Source of the DNA: Amylostereum areolatum
Taxonomy: Eukaryota > Basidiomycota > Agaricomycetes > Russulales > Stereaceae
DNA: 64,000 nt
Assembly: GCA_012932865.1 (NCBI GenBank)
Contig: SAXG01000052.1
Span: forward strand, 272,257 to 336,256
Reading direction: 5' to 3'
Shown here in pieces: positions 20,978 through 30,258 of the stretch. Position 1 is the stretch's first letter, and every line of letters starts with the position of its first letter. Made by a program: the position numbers and the translations under genes. Below the pieces are notes generated by a model that saw nothing but the letters and a program-made list of their open reading frames with translations, did no database searches and was not told where the DNA came from.

Positions 20978-23151
20978 TCAGCTAACAACGGGCGAGTCTG
21001 ACGAGATAGAGTGGTTACCCGCACTCGAGGACGCGGTTTCAACCTTGCTCGACCACCAAGCCTTCGTGGCAATGGCCAACGCTTCCAATCGCCGAAACTC
21101 GGCGGAGAACTCTGAGTTTAGACGCTGACCCAACTTCCGGGAAAGAAAAGGTCGGAGTATGGCCAGTCCGTTCAGTGTTTTTACTCTCGACAGCATAATG
21201 TATAGACTCTGCAGGCTTCGTGATCCTGCAACATCCACAACCACGGAATCTAACGAACGTCCCTGGCTTTTATAGTCAACGTACGAATAAGCAGGGAGCA
21301 TTGGCAACTGCTCGCGCGTAAACCTGAAGGTGTGTTTCTTACCATCCTGCTTAAATTCCACTGTCGCGCGCCGAGATATAGGGAAAATCGGTACCACGTC
21401 CCTGTCCAATCCCTCGAGCTCAATGCCGCACCCAGGTATTTCAACGAACGCGCACGTGGCAAACTTTACACTGTCAGCTTCTTCAAAATTGACATGCTTC
21501 AGGACACCTTCGCTGCCATTCACGACGCCGTGCGTCATATCCGTGTTATCGTTGATCATTACACGCATGCCTGGCACGAACGGAAAATAGCCGAGCAAGT
21601 CTTTTGTATGTGAGGTGCCCAAACGTCTCGCTCTTTCAGCGGCATCAGATTCCAAAGGGCGTTTGTTTGATCGGTCCCTACTCGAAAAGAACTGGATCAT
21701 TGCGCTCTTTTCCTGGGCGAACGTGTGCACACGACAAAGATTTATGGCATCGCGGGTACGTTTGTCGCCAACAATAATTGGAGCGTCTCTGAAACGGTCG
21801 GCAACGTCAGGTCCCTCCGCATGCAATATGTTCAGCAGCCGTCCCGAGAGAACTTCGAAATCACTGGATTGTCCTTGAACGGCAAACTGTGTACCTTTCC
21901 CGACCCGGATGCGTGTGACAAGGTCAGCATAGAACGGATCTCCGGCCTGTCGCATGTTCTTCTTGAGCTGCACTACATGCGTCACTTGCCTCCACAGACA
22001 AGCGCCGTTCAGGTCATCTTGACCGTACGCTGATTGCCCTTGGTTAACGTCGATTTTTGACACCAGTGAGTAGTCAAAAAGCGACTTCGCTCCGACGGGT
22101 TTTAATTGACCGAAATCTCCAGCAAACAAGACACTGACCCCGCCGAAAGGCATGTCAGATGCGCCCGGCTTCCAACTCTTGGCCTGCTTCAACCGTCGAG
22201 ACAAGTGACTCATCATCTGCGCGGACACCATGGATACCTCATCGACGGTAAGGTACTCCACATCTCTCCATATGTCGTTCATCTTTTCAGCAGAATCCGC
22301 GCTGATTTCAACCCAGCAGTTCTCTGTCGGGAGGAATGCCAGAGCGTGCAGCGTGTGCCCAGAAATAAGGACCGCCGCAATCCCAGTAGGTGCCGACAAT
22401 AGCAGTTTTTCACGCGCGTTTTGGCGGTCGAAGTACTCAACAACGGCTTGAATGACATGACTTTTGCCTGTACCGCCAATTCCTGCAAGGTACAACAACA
22501 TTTGAATATCGCAATGCCTTTCATTTTCGAAATGGTCCGCCACAATAGACAATGCAAGTTCTTGTTCCTCGTTGTCGTACATGTGCATGTCCTCTAATAA
22601 TCTCTGAAGGATACTTGTGTGGGGCGTACAATCATCTTGCCGCTCCTCATCTGGAAGCGCCGAGTTCGTCAGCGGTGACAACGAACTCAAAGTCCTGACA
22701 TCAGTTCTGGCAGCAACTGGAGGACCTGTCCTTGACGGAGGATTCCGATTTCCCCCAGGCAGTCGGGGCTGCACGACTGGCCGCCGTTGAATCTTCAGTT
22801 CCGACATTACGCGGTGCAATGTTGCGTGGTTGGCATCAGGATAAAGCGCAGGATAACCATCAATGTCCATGTACGGGGTACCGCATAGTCCATCTTCCGA
22901 TAGCACAATTCCAGCATGTTCTAGCGCGGCAAGAGATTGTGCGACGTTGTACGGTTCCGTTGCAGCATCAAATGCATCAGTTTCTGCAACTGTTTCGTCG
23001 CCTCGTCCAAAATCAACGGTAAGATGTGTGCTCTCTAAATTCATATCACTCATAAGAACACTCTCCAGGGTAGGTCCCTCGTGGTCCGAGGGTGCAACAC
23101 CCCCGTCGTATCCATGTACAAGAAAGGACACTCTGCCTGCTTGTCTCTCTG
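20978..23151 (-). CDS. Helitron RepHel, C-terminal PIF1-like helicase part
   Basis: About 720 codons ending at 20978. Walker A (AGIGGTGKSH), motif Ia (SAPTGIAAVLISG), Walker B (VDEVSMV), GDFGQLKPV, KKNMRQ, and the C-terminal VNGSEG.., YVDYKSQGRSLDSVVVD and YIMLSRVKTLNGL motifs are in the usual superfamily 1B order. The Met at 23131 is internal: before insertion of element B the frame continued upstream into 30259-30583. The helicase unwinds DNA during rolling-circle-like transposition. No internal stop. Confidence 0.9.
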
Positions 23152-23156
23152 ACTCG

Positions 23157-23576
23157 TGTCACGGATCGCTCCATTTCTCTCTTCGTTTGCAGACCTCGTA
23201 CACGCGACGCGTCACGGCACATGACTTTCCCTTACATCACATGCTTCAACGACGTCATTGCCCGGACTTCCGAGCGGGGTTCCACATCCTTATCTATGAC
23301 ATCATTGCTCCGGACCTTCGTCCTCCGCCCCATGACTCCTTTCTTATTGTTCCCCCCGCTCGCACCACTATCGCATCGCATCGCACCATCGTACCCACTT
23401 GTATATAAGGACAGTGTTTCTCTTCCCTTTTCCCTAGACTGTCCATCTCGTCATACGGTACTGTAGCGCACGTTGCACTACCCTAGACCCTGGCACTCTC
23501 GAATCTATTTTCTTCTCACTCCTCCCATCGTCGCGACTTAGGCGGTTCATCGGTCTCATAAACTGTGTTTCTGACA
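23157..23576 (+). repeat. 5' LTR of element B
   Basis: TGTCACGG..TCTGACA, 420 bp. TATA box TATATAA 23402-23408; predicted mRNA start TAGACTGTCCA 23435-23445. Only one mismatch to the 3' LTR. Confidence 0.95.
23435..23445 (+). promoter_or_regulatory. Predicted mRNA 5' end / self-primer of element B
   Basis: TAGACTGTCCA begins 33 nt after the first T of the TATA box and is the exact reverse complement of the primer-binding site at 23579-23589. The start site is inferred from spacing, not measured. Confidence 0.6.
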
Positions 23577-24193
23577 CCTGGACAGTCTACCCCTACGCCT
23601 ACCTCGCACCCCTCTCTCCATCTACCTCTGCCGTCTCCACGACGTTAAAAACTCCCACCACGGACCTCCCGAACGCACCGGTTTTCCTCCCGTTCAACGG
23701 AAAGCCGATCACCCCCCGCGACGACGCACCACTCCCCTACCCTTGGTCCGACGCCGTCACCGTCAACTGCCTCGTCCCCGTACAGAACCTCTGCAAAAAG
23801 GATCCCTGGACCGCGCACGGCCTCAACTTCCGCATCTTCGAGTGGAGGTGGCACAAGGATCACGGTACTGTCGTCCTTGCCCTATACGTCCGGATCACCA
23901 CGTGCATCAACGTAGACCTCGAACGCCTTGAATTCACCCTCCACGCCCCCACCTACCACACGTACCTCATCCAGGACGCCCCCAACCCGATCCTCCAAAC
24001 CAGTTTCACCTCCGTCTCCCAGTTTAACCGTCGGACCCCCGAATCCACCCCGCCACCAGTCCTCCGTCCCACCATCAAGGGTAAGACCCTTCGTCGCCGC
24101 CACCACGAACATAAGATCCGCCAGGCAGTAAAAGCCGGCTACCTCACCAAGAAACTCCTCGGCCGTCGCCCCATCGCGGCGGACTTCTTCTAG
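23577..24193 (+). CDS. Element B ORF0: AUG-less conserved frame, in phase with gag
   Basis: Open from the predicted mRNA start through 23577 to a TAG at 24191-24193, without a single Met codon. The encoded residues (YPWSDAVTVNCLVPVQNLC.., RIFEWRWHKDHGTVVLAL, PPPVLRPTIKGKT, KIRQAVKAGYLTKKLLG) align over their whole length with element C's counterpart, although nucleotides there are strongly diverged; the pattern (conserved Trp, Gly, Pro; replacements in the rest) is that of selected protein. It is followed in the same frame by the gag extension. No domain recognised. Non-AUG initiation, a spliced leader or stop readthrough could express it. Confidence 0.6.
23579..23589 (+). promoter_or_regulatory. 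Element B predicted self-priming primer-binding site
   Basis: TGGACAGTCTA, two nt after the 5' LTR, is exactly complementary to LTR 23435-23445. The 11-nt length matches the known Tf1 self-primer. No tRNA 3' end need be invoked. Confidence 0.65.
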
Positions 24194-25810
24194 ACCATCA
24201 TCACGTCCTCCACAGCCCCTCGTCCCCCCACTCCGAACCTCCCCCCAGGCGTTTTTCGAGACTACTGTCCCGAAGAATACTATATCCTCACCTCGCAGCA
24301 GACTAAGGAATCCGTACGTTGGCTGCACGACAAACCAAACCGGCAACGTCGAGACTGGTACTTCGACGACCGCGACGAACAACCCTACGTCGAAGAATCG
24401 GATTTTGCCACCGCTGCAGACATTCTACAGCGCTTCCTGAACCCCCCTCCGACCAACTCGCCCCCACCCCATCGACGCACTGTAATCGAAGTCCCAGAAG
24501 GGATCAACCACAACGACACAACTGGGAAGTGGTACACCTATAGACGGAACAAGAACGGAACCCCAGGACGATCAGTAGTTGAGTGGCAGCCCACTTCGTT
24601 CAGTCCCGTCCAAGATCACTGGTCGTGGCATCATAACCAGCAATTCCTCACCCCCGCCGACTTCCTTGTCGCAAAACAAGTTGAGGACGAAGTTGAAGAA
24701 GCAGAAGAACGCCGACGAGAAACCCTACGCCGCCTTGATCAAGAACTCGCCCAATCCCTCACCGTCCCCCTCCCCTTCGACAAGATGCCCGATGCCGAAT
24801 CCAAACCTGCCGTCTCCAAGCGAGAGATCGGCCCCAAGCCAAAGCCATTCAAAGGCGATAGACGCGACACCCTCCGGTTCTCCCTCGAGCTCCGCATGTT
24901 CCTGCGCGTTAACAAAGATGTTTATGCCACAGATGACGCCAAGATGATGCTCCTCCTCAGCCTGATGGAGGACGACACGGCGAAAGCCTGGGCCACGCAT
25001 CGCCGCATGGAACTCTTTGCCGACGAAGACGAGAAGGAAGACGCCGACACCCTCGACCCCACGCCCCCAACACTCCACTATAACTCCTACAAAGAGCTCT
25101 TCGAGAGGTTTGGCAAAGACTTCGTGCCCGTCGATCCGAAGATAGAGGCTCAGCGTAAGATCAACGAGCTCGCAATGACCACCCGGGACGTCACTGACTT
25201 TATCACCGAGTTTGAGATGCTGGCAACCATGTCAGCATACGACGACGAGGCGCTAATCCACTTTTTCAAGAAGGGACTTCAGCGTGACCTCGGCAAGCAG
25301 GTGGCCCGGTCGTACCCATTCCCCACCAAGCTCGCGGAGTGGAAGGAGCGCGCCCGACGCATCAACCACCAGTGGCTCGAAGAGAACCCGGAGAGGAAGA
25401 GCAGTCAGTCCAAGGGGGCTGTCGCGCTCACCTCGAACGGTTCGACCAACGACTCCTCGTCGCGCCGAGTCGGCGCCTTCACCAACACCTCGACCCGCCC
25501 TGCAAAGCTGACGGACGACGAGCGCGCAAAGATGATGCGCGAAGGCAAGTGTTTCATGTGTCGACAAGCCGGTCACGTCTCTCGCGACTGCCCCAACCGC
25601 GACTCGAGCGCGCGACGGGTGGGCGCAGTAGAGACTGGGTCCAAGGCCCCTCCCCTGCTGACGAACACGGCTCCGTCCACTGCGAAAGCAGCTCCCGACC
25701 CATCCAAAACCATCGCGGCGATCACTCGCCAGCTGAAGGATCTGGATGCGGAAGGTAAGGAGCAGGCAGTGGCACTGTTGAAGGATATCCTAGAGTCGCA
25801 GGATTTTTGA
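24194..25810 (+). CDS. Element B Gag (capsid-like plus CCHC knuckle), with N-terminal extension
   Basis: The first AUG of the whole transcript, in any frame, is at 24785 and gives a 341-residue Gag (MPDAESKPAVSKRE..). The same frame is open back to the ORF0 stop at 24193, and those 197 codons are conserved in element C at the protein level (VFRDYCP.EYY.LTS, DWYF, EWQP). AUG-started part: capsid-like helices (FSLELRMFLRVNKD.. to ..RRINHQWLEEN), linker, one knuckle (CFMCRQAGHVSRDCP), C-terminal helix ending ILESQDF. Assembles particles and packages RNA. It stops at TGA 25808-25810 directly after a T5 run that allows a -1 shift into pol. Confidence 0.88.
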   Translation, partial: TIITSSTAPRPPTPNLPPGVFRDYCPEEYYILTSQQTKESVRWLHDKPNRQRRDWYFDDRDEQPYVEESDFATAADILQRFLNPPPTNSPPPHRRTVIEVPEGINHNDTTGKWYTYRRNKNGTPGRSVVEWQPTSFSPVQDHWSWHHNQQFLTPADFLVAKQVEDEVEEAEERRRETLRRLDQELAQSLTVPLPFDKMPDAESKPAVSKREIGPKPKPFKGDRRDTLRFSLELRMFLRVNKDVYATDDAKMMLLLSLMEDDTAKAWATHRRMELFADEDEKEDADTLDPTPPTLHYNSYKELFERFGKDFVPVDPKIEAQRKINELAMTTRDVTDFITEFEMLATMSAYDDEALIHFFKKGLQRDLGKQVARSYPFPTKLAEWKERARRINHQWLEENPERKSSQSKGAVALTSNGSTNDSSSRRVGAFTNTSTRPAKLTDDERAKMMREGKCFMCRQAGHVSRDCPNRDSSARRVGAVETGSKAPPLLTNTAPSTAKAAPDPSKTIAAITRQLKDLDAEGKEQAVALLKDILESQDF

Positions 25811-28800
25811 AACGCCCCCCAGTCGCGTCGTCTGGCGGAGGCAAAGGACTTATATCATCGGCATCTTACAATCGCTTCTCTGTACTATCATCTATGACCT
25901 CATGTGAGCAATCGTATCCATCGTGTGTGCACCTCTCTACTGTCACGAAGAACAGGCAGACACCCTCGATAACGCTCAAGGTCAAAATGATTGGACGAGC
26001 GACAGGCCGACAAATCGACGCAGAGGCACTGCTTGACAGCGGTGCAGAAGGAATCATCATCAACCGAAGCTTCGCTGAACGCAAGAAGCTGACTACAAGA
26101 AAACTAGAAAACCCGTTCCCCGTGCGTAACGTGGACGGCACCGAGAACATCATGGGCTGGGTGCGTGATACGACGACCCAACGGATCCGGATATACTCGC
26201 AAGACTCGAAGGCATACCATGAGGAAGAAGCTGAGTTCTTCATCACCGACATCGGTGATCACGATATGATCCTTGGAACAGACTGGCTCGATGAGCATAA
26301 CCCCACCATAGACTGGCAGCAAGATCGTGTTGACATGCTCCGCTGCCCTCCCTCTTGCACCCTCTCCGAACCGACCGTGACAAACCTTGCAACAAAGCCG
26401 CGAACACCATCGTCGACCCGATCACAGCAAAACGTTCGAGCTGATGCGGCCCCTAAGGTACCTCTAGCCCCGGACGACCCGTTCCCAGAACCAGTGTATG
26501 TCTCCTGGGCCCCTATCCCTACGTATGTCATCCCCGCGCGCAGGGTCAAAGGAGTTCGCATCCGCACATTCCATCTCTCACCTTTACCTGCCCGCCTTTT
26601 CACTGAAGACGACGACGAACGACCCAGGGTCTTCCGAGACTGGGAGATCAATGGCCTGCGTCGTGCTGGGATTCTTCCTGAGGTTGACGGCCCCAACCCG
26701 GAGGCAGTACCAATCCGAGCGGGCTTCACCAAGGCGCAAGAGCTTGCAGAGCACTCAAGGGAAAATGCACGCCCGCAAACCTTTGAAGACTTGGTTCCCC
26801 CTCCATACCGCGACTTTGCACCTGTATTCGACAAGAAAACCTCTGAACGACTACCCGACCGGCGACCATGGGATCATGCCATCGACATGAAGGACAGCTT
26901 CGAACCCAAGCCCTGCAAGATCTACCCGCTCTCCCCCTCCGAGCAGATCGAGCTCGATACCTTCCTCGACGACCACCTGAAGAAGGGCTACATTCGCCCA
27001 TCGAAATCACCGCAGGCAAGTCCGTTCTTCTTCGTCAAAAAGAAAGATGGGAAGCTGCGGCCTGTACAGGACTATCGAGAGCTGAACAAGGGTACCATCA
27101 AAAACGAGTACCCCTTGCCGCTGATCTCAGAAATTGTTGACCGCCTCAAAGGTGCAAAGATCTTCTCCAAGATGGACGTCCGCTGGGGGTACAACAATGT
27201 CCGCATCAAGGAAGGCGACGAGTGGAAGGCTGCGTTCAAGACGAATCGTGGCCTCTTTGAACCTACGGTGATGTTCTTCGGCCTTATGAACTCCCCCGCG
27301 ACGTTCCAGGCAATGATGAACGAACTTTTCAAGGATCTTATTGACTCGGGCAAAGTCATCATCTACATGGACGACATCCTCGTATTCACTCGAACTATGG
27401 AGGAACATCGTGCCATAGTGCGACAGGTTCTCCAACGCCTACAAGACAATGACCTGTTCCTTAAGCCAGAGAAATGTGTCTTCGAGCAGGACTCCGTTGA
27501 ATACCTCGGACTCATTATTTCACACGACAAGATCGCCATGGACCCCGTCAAGGTAGCTGGTATCCAGGACTGGCCGACACCCCGGACGGTCAAGGATGTA
27601 CAATCCTTCCTCGGATTTGGTAATTTCTACCGACGCTTCATCAAGGATTTCTCCAAGATCGCACGACCTCTATTCGACCTGACAAAGAAGGACTGCACAT
27701 GGAATTGGTCGACGGAATGCCAGACGGCGTTTAACGCACTTAAAGCTGCGTTCACCTCCTCCCCTGTCTTAGTTATGCCTGATCCAAGGAAACCCTACCT
27801 TGTCGAAGTTGACGCCTCGGACTTTGCTACTGGAGGTATACTCTCGCAGAAAGGTGACGACGGTCACTGGCATCCAGTGGCGTATCTGTCCAAAGCCCTA
27901 TCGGAACCGGAACGCAACTACGACATCTACGACAAGGAGCTACTCGCGATCATCCGTGCGCTCGAAGCCTGGCGCCACTACCTCGAAGGCGCCCCCGACA
28001 CCGTCGAAATCTGGACAGACCACAAGAACCTGGAGCACTTCAAGACGGCACAGAAGCTGAGCCGCCGACAGGCACGTTGGGCTCTATTCCTCACTCGATT
28101 TGACTTCGCGCTCGTTCACAAACCAGGAGTATCCCATCGCCCAGACCCAATGTCCCGACGACCTGATCACAAACAGGGCGTTGAGAACGACAACAAGGAG
28201 CGTATCTTGCTCGACCCCAAGTACTTCCAGATACGTGCAACAAGGCCAGGAGCAGTAACCTCCCTCGGCGATGTCGAACTCCGACGACGTATCCGCGACT
28301 GCAAGACCAAGGACATTGAGGTCGTTCAAGCTCTGGATGCCATCTTACGGAATGGACCACGTACACTCGTTAAGAACCTTCAAGAGTGGAACTACGAAGA
28401 AGGCCTGGTCCTGTTTAGAGGAAAGGTATATGTCCCTGCAGACGACGGGTTGCGACGCGACATTGTCAAAATGTACCATGAATCGCCCCTGGCTGGACAC
28501 CCTGGTCGCTTCAAGACTTACGAACTTGTGAGTCGTGAATATTGGTGGCCTGGCATGTCTGTCTTTGTCCGCGACTTTGTAGCAGGATGCGCAACCTGCC
28601 AGTCGACAAAGACACAGAGCAGCCGACCCCACGTCGACATGATCCCGAACGAAGTACCCGACCGACCATTTGGCGTCATCTCTACCGACTTCATTGTCGA
28701 GCTCCCTGACTGCGAAGGCTATAATGCCGTCAACGTCGTGGTTGATCGCCTCACCAAGATGGTGGTTACCACCCCATGTACAACGAAGATCACCAGCGAT

Positions 28801-29901
28801 GGCACGGCCGACATTCTCTTCGATAAGGTATACCGACATTACGGCTTGGCGGACAAGATCATCTCGGATCGTGGACCCCAATTTGCTGGGCAGGTAATGC
28901 GTACACTCAACGAGAAGCTCAGGATCAAGTCTGCCCTTAGCACAGCGTACCACCCACAGACAGATGGCCAGACCGAACGCGAAAACCAGAACCTTGAGCA
29001 GTTCCTGCGAGTATTCTGCAACTACCGTCAAGATGACTGGGTGAAGTGGCTGCCCTTCTTCGAGTTTTCTCACAACTCCCGCACCCATGCAGCTACCGGA
29101 AAGGCCCCCTTTGAAGTCCTCTATGGCTTCCTCCCCAAGATGTACCCATCCGTAAACCCGTCCTCAAAGGTCCCTGCAGTTGAAGAACGCCTCCGTCAAC
29201 TTGAAGAAGTCCGACAGGAGATCAAGGCCAGCCTTGCCCTCGCATCTGACTTAATGAAGCACTACAATGGTGACACGATCAGCAAATCGACACCGTTCGC
29301 CGTCGGAGACAAGGTCTGGCTCGAAGGCAAAAACCTGAAGACGACGAGGCCGAAAGCTAAGCTTGCTGCCAAACGATTTGGACCCTTCGAGATCGTTGAC
29401 ATCATTAGCCCAGTGAACTACCGCCTGAAGCTGCCGAAGACGTGGAGAATCCACCCAGTCTTCCATGCTTCGCTGCTCACCGCGTACAAGGAGACAACGG
29501 CACACGGTCCAAACTATGAACAACCGCCGCCTGACCTTGTTGATGACGAAGAAGAATATGACGTTGAAGACATCATCGACTCGAAGCCGACCCGTAACAA
29601 GAAAGGCATACAATACCTCGTCAAGTGGGCAGGCTACCCTGACTCTGAGAATACCTGGCTCCCTCGCTCCTCGCTCTCAAAAGTCACCGACATGATCGAC
29701 GCCTTCCACAAACGCCATCCAAATGCGCCCCGCCCTGTGCGTTCCCTCGGCATCTCCTTTGACGATTTCCTCGCATCTACCCTTGCAGATGACATTGCGC
29801 TCCAGGCGAAAGCGCGTCTTAAAGGGGGGGTAATGTCACGGATCGCTCCATTTCTCTCTTCGTTTGCAGACCTCGTACACGCGACGCGTCACGGCACATG
29901 A
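25804..29901 (+). CDS. Element B Pol: protease, RT, RNase H, integrase, chromodomain
   Basis: 1364 codons in the -1 frame of gag, entered at the T5 run 25804-25808. Aspartic protease DSGA near residue 77; RT with YMDD near 520; RNase H (VEVDASDFATGG) near 660; integrase zinc region (GHPGRFKTYEL..CATCQSTK), catalytic region STDFIVELPD near 960 and SDRGPQFAG near 1020, then TAYHPQTDGQTE; chromodomain about 1250-1305 (QYLVKWAGYPDSENTWLP), which in chromoviruses can bind histone marks and steer integration. The last 22 or so codons lie in the 3' LTR. Every catalytic residue I can check is present. Confidence 0.95.
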   Translation, partial: FLKRPPVASSGGGKGLISSASYNRFSVLSSMTSCEQSYPSCVHLSTVTKNRQTPSITLKVKMIGRATGRQIDAEALLDSGAEGIIINRSFAERKKLTTRKLENPFPVRNVDGTENIMGWVRDTTTQRIRIYSQDSKAYHEEEAEFFITDIGDHDMILGTDWLDEHNPTIDWQQDRVDMLRCPPSCTLSEPTVTNLATKPRTPSSTRSQQNVRADAAPKVPLAPDDPFPEPVYVSWAPIPTYVIPARRVKGVRIRTFHLSPLPARLFTEDDDERPRVFRDWEINGLRRAGILPEVDGPNPEAVPIRAGFTKAQELAEHSRENARPQTFEDLVPPPYRDFAPVFDKKTSERLPDRRPWDHAIDMKDSFEPKPCKIYPLSPSEQIELDTFLDDHLKKGYIRPSKSPQASPFFFVKKKDGKLRPVQDYRELNKGTIKNEYPLPLISEIVDRLKGAKIFSKMDVRWGYNNVRIKEGDEWKAAFKTNRGLFEPTVMFFGLMNSPATFQAMMNELFKDLIDSGKVIIYMDDILVFTRTMEEHRAIVRQVLQRLQDNDLFLKPEKCVFEQDSVEYLGLIISHDKIAMDPVKVAGIQDWPTPRTVKDVQSFLGFGNFYRRFIKDFSKIARPLFDLTKKDCTWNWSTECQTAFNALKAAFTSSPVLVMPDPRKPYLVEVDASDFATGGILSQKGDDGHWHPVAYLSKALSEPERNYDIYDKELLAIIRALEAWRHYLEGAPDTVEIWTDHKNLEHFKTAQKLSRRQARWALFLTRFDFALVHKPGVSHRPDPMSRRPDHKQGVENDNKERILLDPKYFQIRATRPGAVTSLGDVELRRRIRDCKTKDIEVVQALDAILRNGPRTLVKNLQEWNYEEGLVLFRGKVYVPADDGLRRDIVKMYHESPLAGHPGRFKTYELVSREYWWPGMSVFVRDFVAGCATCQSTKTQSSRPHVDMIPNEVPDRPFGVISTDFIVELPDCEGYNAVNVVVDRLTKMVVTTPCTTKITSDGTADILFDKVYRHYGLADKIISDRGPQFAGQVMRTLNEKLRIKSALSTAYHPQTDGQTERENQNLEQFLRVFCNYRQDDWVKWLPFFEFSHNSRTHAATGKAPFEVLYGFLPKMYPSVNPSSKVPAVEERLRQLEEVRQEIKASLALASDLMKHYNGDTISKSTPFAVGDKVWLEGKNLKTTRPKAKLAAKRFGPFEIVDIISPVNYRLKLPKTWRIHPVFHASLLTAYKETTAHGPNYEQPPPDLVDDEEEYDVEDIIDSKPTRNKKGIQYLVKWAGYPDSENTWLPRSSLSKVTDMIDAFHKRHPNAPRPVRSLGISFDDFLASTLADDIALQAKARLKGGVMSRIAPFLSSFADLVHATRHGT

Positions 29902-30253
29902 CTTTCCCTTACATCACATGCTTCAACGACGTCATTGCCCGGACTTCCGAGCGGGGTTCCACATCCTTATCTATGACATCATTGCTCCGGACCTTCGTCC
30001 TCCACCCCATGACTCCTTTCTTATTGTTCCCCCCGCTCGCACCACTATCGCATCGCATCGCACCATCGTACCCACTTGTATATAAGGACAGTGTTTCTCT
30101 TCCCTTTTCCCTAGACTGTCCATCTCGTCATACGGTACTGTAGCGCACGTTGCACTACCCTAGACCCTGGCACTCTCGAATCTATTTTCTTCTCACTCCT
30201 CCCATCGTCGCGACTTAGGCGGTTCATCGGTCTCATAAACTGTGTTTCTGACA
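29834..30253 (+). repeat. 3' LTR of element B
   Basis: 420 bp; single difference from the 5' LTR (CCTCCACCCC against CCTCCGCCCC). Preceded by the polypurine tract 29821-29830. Pol ends inside it at 29901. Confidence 0.95.
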
Positions 30254-30258
30254 ACTCG

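Larger units (their letters stand above)
23157..30253 (+). mobile_element. Element B: intact 7.1-kb chromovirus in the Helitron gene
   Basis: Two 420-bp LTRs differ at a single site. Target-site duplication ACTCG (23152-23156, 30254-30258). Internal region: self-priming site, ORF0, gag, pol with every expected domain and no lesion. Polypurine tract AAAGGGGGGG at 29821-29830, then TAA, then the 3' LTR. It is the youngest element here and the only one that looks able to move by itself. Confidence 0.95.

Noticed and set aside
23577..23600. tRNA-primed PBS for the A/B/C family
   Set aside because: The TGG at its start would fit a CCA end, but I could not match the following bases to a tRNA acceptor arm, while the complementarity to the element's own LTR is exact and correctly placed.
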